This document shows, piece after piece, positions 1 to 6,527 of a stretch of DNA of 12,378 bases. Location of the stretch: assembly GCA_003131925.1 (NCBI GenBank), contig PKWC01000237.1:3810-16187 (forward strand), given 5' to 3'. Origin of the DNA: Alphaproteobacteria bacterium (lineage in GTDB: Bacteria; Pseudomonadota; Alphaproteobacteria; Micropepsales; Micropepsaceae). Both the position numbers and the translations under genes were made by a program. How positions within the stretch are numbered: position 1 is the stretch's first letter; each line of letters starts with the position of its first letter. A model generated the notes under the pieces. The model saw nothing but the letters and a program-made list of their open reading frames with translations, was not told where the DNA came from and did no database searches.

Positions 1-638
1 ACGCCGCGGGCAAGGACGGCGCGATAAGGCGGCTGACCGAGCATATGAGTCCGCGCGAGACGCGCGTTCACGCGCCCGGCAAGCCTTCGAGCCGGCAGGA
101 GACGGAATGGTATTTCCAGCGCTTCGTGCCGTTCCTGCCCGCGGCCGAGGATTTCGTGGTCTTCAACCGCTCCTGGTACAACCGCGCCGGCGTGGAGAAG
201 GTCATGCATTTCTGCACCAAAGAGGAGGTCGAGGAGTTCTTCGAATCCGTGGTGCCGTTCGAGGCGATGCTGGTGCGCGACGGGATCGCGATCCGCAAAT
301 ATTATCTCGATATTTCCCGCGACGAGCAGAGGGAACGGCTGAAGGCGCGGGAGAAGGATCCCCTCACGCAGTGGAAGGTCTCGCCGGTGGATGAGAAGGC
401 GATGCAGAACTGGAAGGCCTACTCAAAGGCGCGCGACGAGATGTTCAGCCGGTCGAGCCACGCGGTTGCGCCCTGGCGGATCCTGCTTTCCGACAACAAG
501 AAGGTCGCCCGCCTCGAACTTATCCGCGATCTGCTGGCAAGCTTCGACTACAAAGGCAAATCGAAGAAGCTGCCCAACCCCGACACCGCCATCGTCTTCC
601 AATGGAGCGAAGCCGCAGCGGAGCGGGTGGCGAAGTGA
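1..638 (+). CDS. ppk2: Polyphosphate kinase 2 (PPK2), 5'-truncated by window edge
   Basis: PPK2 enzymes move phosphate between polyphosphate and nucleotides (ADP/ATP or GDP/GTP) in the cytoplasm. The reading frame is open from base 3 with no stop upstream, so the true start lies left of the window and the ATG at 45 is internal. The first codons read AAGKDGAIRRLTEH, the Walker A loop of the family. About 40 residues further on comes the second family signature, FNRSWYNRAGVEKVMHFC, which corresponds to the Walker B region. A lid-type segment (YYLDISRDEQRERLKAREKDP), then QWKVSP, YSKARDEMF and a C-terminal DNKKVARLELIRDLL follow, all in PPK2 order. About 211 residues are visible, where a full protein is usually near 300. 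Asn stands where many members have the Walker B Asp, and I believe this variant is not unique. The subclass and nucleotide preference cannot be set from this fragment. Confidence 0.93.
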   Translation, partial: AAGKDGAIRRLTEHMSPRETRVHAPGKPSSRQETEWYFQRFVPFLPAAEDFVVFNRSWYNRAGVEKVMHFCTKEEVEEFFESVVPFEAMLVRDGIAIRKYYLDISRDEQRERLKAREKDPLTQWKVSPVDEKAMQNWKAYSKARDEMFSRSSHAVAPWRILLSDNKKVARLELIRDLLASFDYKGKSKKLPNPDTAIVFQWSEAAAERVAK

Positions 639-657
639 TCGGTTCTCGCGGCCGCGA

Positions 658-834
658 CCCCTCACCCGCGCTGGAGCAGTAATCATTGCACGTATCTGCA
701 TCCCTCTCCCACAAGGGGAGAGGGGAAGCCCGAATGCTGCATCAGCGCCGGAAAATCAGCGCGCGGAATCCCCTCTCCCCTTGTGGGAGAGGGCTCAAGC
801 GCGGCTCCTTCCAACCGCCCAGGTGCGGGTGAGG
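658..834. repeat. Composite intergenic inverted repeat (REP-like)
   Basis: This lies between the convergent ends of ppk2 and the PLP-enzyme gene. The inner arms at 702-725 and 770-793 are perfect 24-base reverse complements. Each arm also folds on itself (CCTCTCCC ... GGGGAGAGG). The outer arms at 660-669 (CCTCACCCGC) and 825-834 (GCGGGTGAGG) are also perfect complements. This nested design of CTCTCCC/GGGAGAG plus GGGTGAGG is one I associate with multi-copy intergenic repeats of proteobacteria, but copy number cannot be judged here. Its place between two converging genes would let the RNA hairpin act as a bidirectional terminator; that role is inference. Confidence 0.75.
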
Positions 835-855
835 AGTGAACACGTGCGGCGGTTA

Positions 856-1995
856 TTATCCCACAATCGCTTCCGCGAGCCGAACCGCGTCGTCCGGTTC
901 GTGGTAGATGCCGAAGCCGATGCGCAGGCGGTTGGCGCGGTGGTCGACGATGATGTTGTTCGCCGCGAGGCGCGCGGTGATTGTGGCGGCGGCGTTGGTG
1001 CGGAAGGCGAGGAAACGTCCGCGGCGGTTTTCGTCCGGCACGAGCAGATCGCGCGAGGACACCGGCGAATTCAGGCGGTCCAATTCGGCGAGGAAACGGC
1101 GCTCGATTTCCCGCACATGGGCGAGCATTCCTGCAACGCTCAGCTTCTCCTGCGCGAGCCAGTCCTGCACCGCATTGAATCGATAGAGTCCCGAGACGTC
1201 GAAGGTCGCGCCGAGGAACCGGCTGCCGTCCTTCGCATAGGGCACGCCACTGCCGCCGCTCTCGAGCGCCGAAAACCCCGCATACCAGCCCGTATCGACC
1301 GGCCGCGGGCAGAACCCGGGCGGACAATGCAGGAAGCACACGCCTTCGCCCGCCATCGCATATTTGTATCCGCCGGCGAGATAGAACGCTCGCGACGCAA
1401 TCCGGGAAAGGTCTGTCGGTACCGCCATGAAGCCGTGATAGCCGTCGATGACGACCAATGTATTCGGACCTGCTACCGCATCGACGATCGCTGCGAGATT
1501 GCCGAGCGCAAATCCTGAATCGAAAAACACATGGCTGAAATAGACGAAATCATATGCGCCGTTCCGCGCCGCCTCGCAGAAGCGCCGCTCAAAACTTTCG
1601 AACGGCTCACAGGCCACGCGCGTGACGTCCACGATGCCGTCTTCCGCGAGCCGCGAAAACTGGCGCGCGAAGCTCATGAATTCGGAACCCGTTGTCAGCA
1701 CGCGAATGGGCCGTCGTGGCAGGCACGACAGCAGCCGCAGCACGAAACCGTGCGTGTTGGGACCGAAGGCGATGTTGGCAGAATCGGGCAGGCGAAGCTC
1801 GCGCGCGATATGCGCCTGCGCCTTGGGGATCACGTTCGAGAGCACGTGATCCCATTTGCGGTCGAGCAGGCGCGCGGCGTCCTTCCACGCCGCCTCCTGC
1901 GCGGCAAGCGTCACGTCCGGCCAGGGATGATGGCTGTGCGCCGCCGCATGCAACGGCGCGCCTGCAGCGCCGACGCTGCGCGCGAACCCCTTCAC
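856..1995 (-). CDS. Kynureninase-like PLP-dependent enzyme (aminotransferase class V fold)
   Basis: The 379-residue protein has the fold-type I layout of class V aminotransferases and kynureninases. An N-terminal AAHSHHPWPDV motif (residues 18-28) is followed by FGPNTHGFVLRLLS (78-91), VVIDGYHGF with PLP-ring Asp184 and His187, and GGYKYAMAGEG, where Lys211 is the expected Schiff-base lysine. LRIGFGIYH near the C-terminus (Arg358) probably binds the substrate carboxylate. Members of this group act on amino acids such as kynurenine, but the true substrate is not shown here and no other tryptophan-catabolism gene is in the window. The start is a GTG that overlaps the TGA of the upstream protease gene (GTGA on the minus strand), which points to translational coupling. 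The N-terminus from this GTG fits the family, and the stop is TAA at 856-858. Confidence 0.85.
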   Translation of the reverse strand: MKGFARSVGAAGAPLHAAAHSHHPWPDVTLAAQEAAWKDAARLLDRKWDHVLSNVIPKAQAHIARELRLPDSANIAFGPNTHGFVLRLLSCLPRRPIRVLTTGSEFMSFARQFSRLAEDGIVDVTRVACEPFESFERRFCEAARNGAYDFVYFSHVFFDSGFALGNLAAIVDAVAGPNTLVVIDGYHGFMAVPTDLSRIASRAFYLAGGYKYAMAGEGVCFLHCPPGFCPRPVDTGWYAGFSALESGGSGVPYAKDGSRFLGATFDVSGLYRFNAVQDWLAQEKLSVAGMLAHVREIERRFLAELDRLNSPVSSRDLLVPDENRRGRFLAFRTNAAATITARLAANNIIVDHRANRLRIGFGIYHEPDDAVRLAEAIVG

Positions 1996-3362
1996 TGCGG
2001 CGAGACCGGACCCGCTTTGATATCCGGGTCGTTCAGGTGCCAGGCCTTCCAGCGCATCGCGGTCCAGATGCGCGTGCGGCCCGAGGGATGATCATAGAAG
2101 ACGAACTCTTCCAAAGGCGTGGGATCGAGCTTGCGGTACTCGCTGAGCTTGAGCGTGGCGGTCGCAAAGCCGTCCGGCTGCCGCGCCGCATTAAGGCCGA
2201 AAATATCGGCCTGCGCTTCCGTCGTCCGGGTGATCGTGTTGGTGACCGGCGTCGCGAGCAGAAAGAACAGGCTGAGCAGCGCCGCGAGTGCCGGCAGGCC
2301 TGCCGGATCGTCGATGCTGCGCACGTCCCAATTGCCGCCGAAAACGCCCGTGAGCGCTCCAAATCCCCAGTTCACGAACAGGAACGCGACCAGGATGACC
2401 AGCCCGTTCCAGGTGATGAGGAGGGCGACGTGATTGAGCACGTAATGTCCCATCTCATGGCCGAGAACCGCTTCGATCTCGGGGGGCGTGCTGCGATTCA
2501 TCAGGTTGTCGTTGAGAGAGACCCGCGTCGTGCCGAAAAATCCCGAAACGTTTGCCGAGATGCGCTTGCTCTGCCGCGAGGCGTCGAACTCGTACACATT
2601 CGTCACCGGAATGCCGTTTGCTTTCGCCAGCGCGAGGATTTTCTCCTTGACGGGACTCTCGGCCAGCGGCCGGTAGGTATTGAAAAGCGGCGCGATGAAA
2701 ACCGGCGAGATCGCGATGACCACCGAAAGCAGGCCGACTGCCACCAGCGTGCCCCACACCCACCACAGCTGGCGCGAACCGCGGATGACCGCGTAGATCA
2801 CCGTCAGCGCGATGACCGACAGCACCAGCTGGACGCCGAAGCCGACCGCGAAGTCGCGAAACCACTGCCAGAAATTCTGGTTGGAGAGCCCATAGGCGTG
2901 CTCGCGGAAGAAAGTCTCGTACACCGTGAGCGGAAAGGTCAGCACCGTGGTGGCCACGACGAACATCGCGACATAGATCGGCGCCTGCCAGAAGCGCGAG
3001 CGGGTGACCTTCTGGGCAATGTTGCGCATTCCCGCCGAAATCCCGGTCCACAGCAGCAGCGCCGAGACGGCGATCGCAAACAACGCATCGACGAAGATCA
3101 GCACATAGCCGCCCTCGAAATAGGAATCCGAGCGCTCCCGCGCCGCGCCGGACACGCGGGCGAGATAGGCATTGGTGGCCTTGACGGGATCGAATGTGAC
3201 GACGGGCTCCGCGGCTGGCGTCGTCGCCAGAGCGTGGACGATCACTGGCGCCACTGGCGCCGCCTTGAGGTCCGCCTGGGCGGATGCATGCGGACTCCAT
3301 GCGATGATCGCTACGAAAAGCAGCGCAATCACAACTGCCACCCCGGCAAGTTTCCGCCCCAT
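1992..3362 (-). CDS. M48 family membrane metalloprotease, CAAX prenyl protease 1 (Ste24) type
   Basis: This is a zinc protease of the inner membrane. Numbering is from the ATG at 3362 (456 residues). An N-terminal hydrophobic segment ending HASAQA could be a signal peptide or a membrane anchor. Further hydrophobic segments lie near 87-107, 129-149, 172-192 and 199-227, matching the M48 N-terminal membrane domain. The catalytic site is HEMGH at 302-306 (two zinc His and the catalytic Glu), with EAQAD at 382-386 supplying the third ligand. Two more hydrophobic stretches follow the active site. The family removes C-terminal tripeptides in eukaryotes; in bacteria it is usually linked to membrane protein turnover. 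I chose the ATG at 3362 because GGGAG lies about 6 bases upstream. An in-frame ATG at 3386 would add 8 polar residues before the hydrophobic segment and has no clear ribosome site. The gene overlaps the next one by 4 bases. Confidence 0.9.
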   Translation of the reverse strand: MGRKLAGVAVVIALLFVAIIAWSPHASAQADLKAAPVAPVIVHALATTPAAEPVVTFDPVKATNAYLARVSGAARERSDSYFEGGYVLIFVDALFAIAVSALLLWTGISAGMRNIAQKVTRSRFWQAPIYVAMFVVATTVLTFPLTVYETFFREHAYGLSNQNFWQWFRDFAVGFGVQLVLSVIALTVIYAVIRGSRQLWWVWGTLVAVGLLSVVIAISPVFIAPLFNTYRPLAESPVKEKILALAKANGIPVTNVYEFDASRQSKRISANVSGFFGTTRVSLNDNLMNRSTPPEIEAVLGHEMGHYVLNHVALLITWNGLVILVAFLFVNWGFGALTGVFGGNWDVRSIDDPAGLPALAALLSLFFLLATPVTNTITRTTEAQADIFGLNAARQPDGFATATLKLSEYRKLDPTPLEEFVFYDHPSGRTRIWTAMRWKAWHLNDPDIKAGPVSPQ

Positions 3363-3469
3363 CGATGTCTCCCGATCCGACTCCATCCGCGAAGGTGGTA
3401 GCAGATGGCCGCCCTTTTTTCCTCCCCCAACGTGGGGTGAATTGCGAATCCGCTAGGCTCAAGCTGCAA

Positions 3470-3485
3470 CTGGACGAAAGTCCGG
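3470..3485 (+). other. Possible GNRA-tetraloop hairpin upstream of the 328-aa gene
   Basis: CTGGACGAAAGTCCGG can form a 6-bp stem (one G-U pair) closed by a GAAA tetraloop on the plus strand. It ends 64 bases before the ATG at 3550 and so could sit in that gene's 5' leader. No promoter or known RNA family is recognised. This may be chance. Confidence 0.25.
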
Positions 3486-3549
3486 TATTAGGTAGCAGAG
3501 TTCCAAGACCTCGATTCCCTTTTCGTTCTGACTCTGATACGCCTTCGGC

Positions 3550-4536
3550 ATGAGCGCCGAAGTCACCCTTACGACCCGGAAGCCAGAGGCGCCGAAAGCA
3601 GATTTCGCTTTCGAAATCGATTTCAAGCGCGGGGAAGGATCTCCATCGCGGGTTTTCACCGCCATCAACGATTTCATTCGCGGTTGTGAGAACATTGACG
3701 CGGAACTTGCGCGCGGGATCGATTCAAACATCGAAACTGTCATGGTTTTGGAGGATATCGAAGCGGGATCGATCAAGGTCTGGCTTCGCAATGTTCTTCA
3801 GATGGTAGAAGACGACGCTCTGAAGACACTCGAATGGAAGCCCATTGTCGGGAAATACTTGGTGCGGGCGAAATATGCCGTGATCCGATGGATAGACCAG
3901 GATGCAACACCGAAGAATTTGACCGAGCTGGCAAGCGAATTGCGAGCCATCGCAGCAGAGACGGACGTGAGACATCTACCGGACTATCAAGCCCCCTCGC
4001 CAACGGCGTTGCTAGGCGCCGTGCGGGACTTTCAAGCCGTCAAGAACCAGCTTGTGCCCGGGGATCGCGCCATTTTCATCCCGCGCGAAGGTGAGCCTCT
4101 GGAAATGAATCTTTCTATTCGCTGGGATGTGGACCAAATCGAAGAAATGGCCGTGAAGGAAACGGTCACCTTTCCTCCTGCACCGATGATTTTGGCAGTG
4201 AAAAAACCCGATTATCTAGGCGACAGCAAATGGGAACTTCGCCATGGGAAAAGAACCATCGCAGCCAAAATCGAAGACGCGGAATGGCTCCAGAAATTTC
4301 AATCCCGGCAAATTGATGTAAGGCCGGGCGACGCCCTACGGTGTGATGTGCGTATTGAAAATCTATATGGACATGACAATGAGTTGCTTTCGGAACGCTA
4401 CACAATTCTTAGAGTGACAGAAGTTCTAGCCGACACGTACAAGCAGACAGAGCTTTTCACTGTCCGGCAAATCACAATTCCTCAAGGCGAACTCCCTGAA
4501 GTTCCAAAGCCACTAGACAAGCCAGAAAAAAAGTAG
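3550..4536 (+). CDS. Conserved-looking hypothetical protein, 328 aa
   Basis: I cannot assign a function. The protein appears to have two parts. Residues 18-115 are mixed helix and strand, with the run VLEDIEAGSIKVWLRNVL (66-83) followed by EWKPIVGKYLVRAKYAVIRW (95-114). Residues 212-293 look beta-rich: a strand ending at 218, SKWELRHGKRTIAAKIEDAEWL (227-248), then VRPGDALRCDVRIENLYG (257-274) and YTILRVTEVL. Both patterns remind me of widespread uncharacterised bacterial proteins, but this is recall without a search. There is no signal peptide or membrane segment, so it is probably cytosolic. It ends in a Pro/Lys-rich tail. The base composition is clearly lower in GC than the genes to either side of the island (27 of 60 bases G+C at 4201-4260). 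The ribosome site before the ATG is weak. It is divergent from the M48 gene. Confidence 0.75.
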   Translation: MSAEVTLTTRKPEAPKADFAFEIDFKRGEGSPSRVFTAINDFIRGCENIDAELARGIDSNIETVMVLEDIEAGSIKVWLRNVLQMVEDDALKTLEWKPIVGKYLVRAKYAVIRWIDQDATPKNLTELASELRAIAAETDVRHLPDYQAPSPTALLGAVRDFQAVKNQLVPGDRAIFIPREGEPLEMNLSIRWDVDQIEEMAVKETVTFPPAPMILAVKKPDYLGDSKWELRHGKRTIAAKIEDAEWLQKFQSRQIDVRPGDALRCDVRIENLYGHDNELLSERYTILRVTEVLADTYKQTELFTVRQITIPQGELPEVPKPLDKPEKK

Positions 4537-4874
4537 CCGCAAACGTCCCACGGGCCAGCTTAGCCGTCAGGGAATTGCGGGTAATCATTTACCGAATTCT
4601 TGGCACGCCTTGCTTTGGCGGCGCGCGCCCGGATGTAAACCCAAAGACCCAAACGCGGACCGGCCGAGGTTGGTGTAATCGATTATGCGTCTCCGTATTC
4701 CAAGCGCCTCGAATTTCGGCCACGCATCGGAGTCGAGATTCGCCATGGCTGGGTGACTCGGCTTAGTCTTGCGTGCTTTCAGCGGCGCGTGAGGCTTTGG
4801 CGGGCTTTTAAGCATCCGCAGCACATCGTCTTCCCTAATTGTGCCGCCGCATTTTCGCATGGGAGCCCCCTTTA
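4537..4874. other. 338-bp intergenic region without a convincing gene
   Basis: This lies between two uncharacterised plus-strand genes. I see no tRNA, terminator or repeat in it. The minus strand holds an open frame from an ATG at 4860 (91 codons, stop at 4585-4587), with a GGGGG run 6 bases upstream as a possible ribosome site. It would diverge from the gene starting at 4875 by only 14 bases. Its predicted product is very basic and shows no family motif I know, so it is noted here and not called as a gene. The promoter of the 4875 gene is presumably in this stretch, but no clear -35/-10 pair stands out. Confidence 0.5.
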
Positions 4875-5519
4875 ATGGCACGGAAAGATATGGATCAGCG
4901 CCGCAATCTGTATGGCAGCTTGATGGAGGAAGTTAAGCTCCGAATCGATTGTATCGACAGAGCAGTACGCGGGCAAACCGGGTTCCCTGGTCCCATTGTC
5001 CGCGAGTTTTGCTACGGGCAGTTGCGCCTGCTCTGCGAGCTTATCAGCTTGGGTTGTCTCATTGCTCACGGCGACATACCGGCGACTTATTCCAAGAGGT
5101 TAGGTAAGGAGTACTCAGCCGATGCAATCATGAAAGAGCTGGAAAAGCTGCGCCCGCACTTCTATCCGATTGCAATAAAACAAGCTGGCTGGACCCCACA
5201 TGGGGACAAAAAAATGCACCGCGCCGAAGGCATCAATCCACCACCGCTGCCGAAAGAGGCGTTGCTAGACTTATACGGGCACACTCACAAACATCTGCAC
5301 CGTGGAAACGTTCGAAAACTCTTGGATTCCGAGACCCCGATAGAGATGGCTACGAATTTTCCCGAAATCGTATCGTGGGCGCAAAAAATCAACGACCAAC
5401 TCAATGTTCATTTCATCGCGATCAGCGAGGACTATTTGATCTTTTGCATGCTTCGGACGATTGAGGCTGGAGGTCGCGTGACGACCGGCGTTTTGGAGAA
5501 GAGGGACGTTCCCCTATGA
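4875..5519 (+). CDS. Hypothetical helical protein, 214 aa
   Basis: Function unknown. The protein is predicted to be mostly helical. It runs from NLYGSLMEEVKLRIDCIDRA (11-30) to a helix CYGQLRLLCELISLGCLIAHG (46-66), then SADAIMKELEKLRPHFYPI (81-99), and a His-rich run GHTHKHLHRGN (135-145) with His at 136, 138, 140 and 142. This order (a cysteine-bearing LR-x-LCELI-type helix, a K-x-L-x-x-L-x-P-x-FYP element, then a Y-x(3)-H-x-x-LH segment) resembles a common uncharacterised bacterial family. The similarity is from memory. The ATG at 4875 is preferred because GGGAG lies 9 bases upstream; a TTG at 4839 would add 12 residues. The base composition is AT-rich like the 328-aa gene. The gene lies 254 bp before vapB and is unlikely to share its transcript, given the repeat between them. 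Confidence 0.7.
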   Translation: MARKDMDQRRNLYGSLMEEVKLRIDCIDRAVRGQTGFPGPIVREFCYGQLRLLCELISLGCLIAHGDIPATYSKRLGKEYSADAIMKELEKLRPHFYPIAIKQAGWTPHGDKKMHRAEGINPPPLPKEALLDLYGHTHKHLHRGNVRKLLDSETPIEMATNFPEIVSWAQKINDQLNVHFIAISEDYLIFCMLRTIEAGGRVTTGVLEKRDVPL

Positions 5520-5575
5520 CCACCTCCCAAGTGGTGGGGTTGGCGTCCACGTCTTTGATTTCAAGTATATTGTCA

Positions 5576-5610
5576 ATTCGGGGTCTGACCCCGATTCGTG
5601 ACCTCGAATC
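5576..5610. repeat. REP-like palindrome, left copy
   Basis: TCGGGGTC-T-GACCCCGA (5578-5594) is a perfect 8-bp palindrome around one base. It is followed by a second small stem, GATTCG (5593-5598) with CGAATC (5605-5610). The 16 bases at 5582-5597 recur exactly at 6481-6496, beyond the vapBC pair. The GGGGTCTGACCCC core is one I associate with REP-type palindromes near REP-associated tyrosine transposases. No such transposase is in the window. Confidence 0.7.
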
Positions 5611-5732
5611 GCAACGGCGAGGCATGACCCCCGCTCCTTTGCGGAAGCAATGCCGAGAGGTCGTGTGCGGCAGTGATCAGTCCGCGGACGTGGTGTCGAG
5701 ATTCGTTGGTCTTGCACCATGCGGCAACAGAT

Positions 5733-5753
5733 GATATATAGCTCTGTCATATC
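5733..5753. promoter_or_regulatory. Possible vapBC operator/promoter
   Basis: GATAT (5733-5737) and ATATC (5749-5753) form an inverted repeat with 11 bases between, in an AT-rich patch (ATGATATATAG) ending 20 bases before the vapB ATG. The patch could also hold the -10 element. AbrB-type VapB antitoxins usually repress their own operon by binding such palindromes. The assignment is inferred from position and symmetry only. Confidence 0.35.
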
Positions 5754-5772
5754 TCATTGAGCGTGGCGATCT

Positions 5773-6018
5773 ATGACGAAGGCAAAGATCTTCTGGTCCG
5801 GGCGTTCGCAGGCGGTGCGCCTGCCGAAAGACTTTCGCTTTCCGGGCGAAGAAGTCCTCATCAGCCGGCGAGGCAGCGCTGTGGTTCTGGAGCCTGTTGC
5901 CGACGACTGGAGCTGGCTTGATGGAGTGAACGGAAAGCTCGACCGCGATTTCGTTGAGGCGGTGAAGGAGAAGTCGGCTCCGCAAAAACGCACGGAACTT
6001 GAAAAGCTTTTCCGTTGA
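5773..6018 (+). CDS. vapB: VapB-type antitoxin (AbrB/SpoVT fold)
   Basis: This 81-residue protein is the antitoxin of a type II pair. Residues 4-41 form the swapped-hairpin AbrB DNA-binding domain, with the family signature SGRSQAVRLPKDFRF (9-23), then EEVLISRRG and AVVLEP. The C-terminal half (about 45-81) is charged and helical, as expected for the part that wraps the toxin. It would neutralise the VapC RNase by direct binding and repress the shared promoter. The ribosome site is weak (a GAG about 11 bases before the ATG). The stop TGA overlaps the vapC start by one base (TGATG), so the pair is a coupled operon. GC content is higher than in the two preceding genes, suggesting a different origin. 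Confidence 0.9.
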   Translation: MTKAKIFWSGRSQAVRLPKDFRFPGEEVLISRRGSAVVLEPVADDWSWLDGVNGKLDRDFVEAVKEKSAPQKRTELEKLFR

Positions 6019-6413
6019 TGCGGTATCTGCTCGACGCCAATGCCGTGATTGCCATGCTGAACGATCCGCACGGCCGTGTGGCGCAGCGTGCGCGCCGCGA
6101 AAGCCTCGCTGACGTGGCCGTGTCGGCCATCATCATTCACGAACTTTATTACGGCGCATTCTCCAGTGCGCGGGCAACGCAAAATGTCGCGCTGGTAGAT
6201 GCACTCCGTTTTGCAGTACTACCGTTCGAGAAAGAGGATGCGAGGTCTGCGGGGCAGGTTCGCGCTCGCCTGCGCGCGAAGGGGACACCAATCGGTCCCT
6301 ATGACATCCTGATAGCCGGTCAGGCGGTCGCGCGAAAGCTGATCCTCATTACACACAATCGCCGCGAGTTCGTGCGCGTGGCAGGGCTCATGACAGAAGA
6401 CTGGGAGACTTAA
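6018..6413 (+). CDS. vapC: VapC-type toxin, PIN-domain ribonuclease
   Basis: This 131-residue PIN-domain endoribonuclease is the toxin partner of VapB. Family members cut tRNA or rRNA and stop translation. The acidic metal-binding residues are in place: Asp6 in LLDANAVIAML, Glu42 in HELYYGA, and Asp96 in IGPYDILIAGQA. The TxNxxEF motif (THNRREF, 112-118) and the closing AGLMTEDW are typical of the VapC group. The length is normal and there is no sign of damage, so the toxin should be active. The start is the ATG at 6018-6020, inside the vapB stop (TGATG). A TTG one codon earlier is less likely. The gene ends 114 bp before the stop of a convergent gene, with the right-hand REP-like copy in the gap. 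Confidence 0.93.
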   Translation: MRYLLDANAVIAMLNDPHGRVAQRARRESLADVAVSAIIIHELYYGAFSSARATQNVALVDALRFAVLPFEKEDARSAGQVRARLRAKGTPIGPYDILIAGQAVARKLILITHNRREFVRVAGLMTEDWET

Positions 6414-6474
6414 CCGACGATCCAGCTCCTCGTGGAGACGTGAATATCGGGCCTGATCCCGCAGCCGCTCGCGT

Positions 6475-6496
6475 GAATTCGGTCTGACCCCGATTC
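6475..6496. repeat. REP-like palindrome, right copy (degenerate)
   Basis: Sixteen bases, GGTCTGACCCCGATTC (6481-6496), match 5582-5597 exactly. The preceding AATTC also matches, but the left arm has lost two G, so the palindrome is imperfect. A still weaker relative (CGGGCCTGATCCCG) sits just upstream at about 6448-6461. This copy lies between the convergent vapC and 184-aa genes. Confidence 0.65.
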
Positions 6497-6527
6497 TCCC
6501 CCATCCCATTTTCGGGCGCATTGAATT

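Noticed and set aside
391..1518. 375-codon plus-strand open frame
   Set aside because: It runs through the ppk2 end, the inverted repeat and the antisense of the PLP-enzyme gene. The product is Arg-rich and has no motif; it is a by-product of high GC.
1692..3401. 569-codon plus-strand open frame
   Set aside because: Antisense to the M48 protease and PLP-enzyme genes, which carry clear catalytic motifs. The product is Arg/His-rich low-complexity sequence.
2455..3462. 335-codon minus-strand frame within the M48 gene
   Set aside because: Same strand as the M48 gene but a different frame. The M48 frame has the HEMGH site and membrane segments; this one is composition-driven.
5520..5537. Possible terminator hairpin after the 214-aa gene
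   Set aside because: The stem is only 5 bp (CCACC/GGTGG) with an 8-base loop and no T-run follows.
5516..5734. 72-codon frame between the 214-aa gene and vapB
   Set aside because: It includes the REP-like palindrome, lacks a ribosome site and has no recognisable product.
5754..6182. 142-codon minus-strand frame across vapBC
   Set aside because: Antisense to two well-recognised genes and without a motif of its own.
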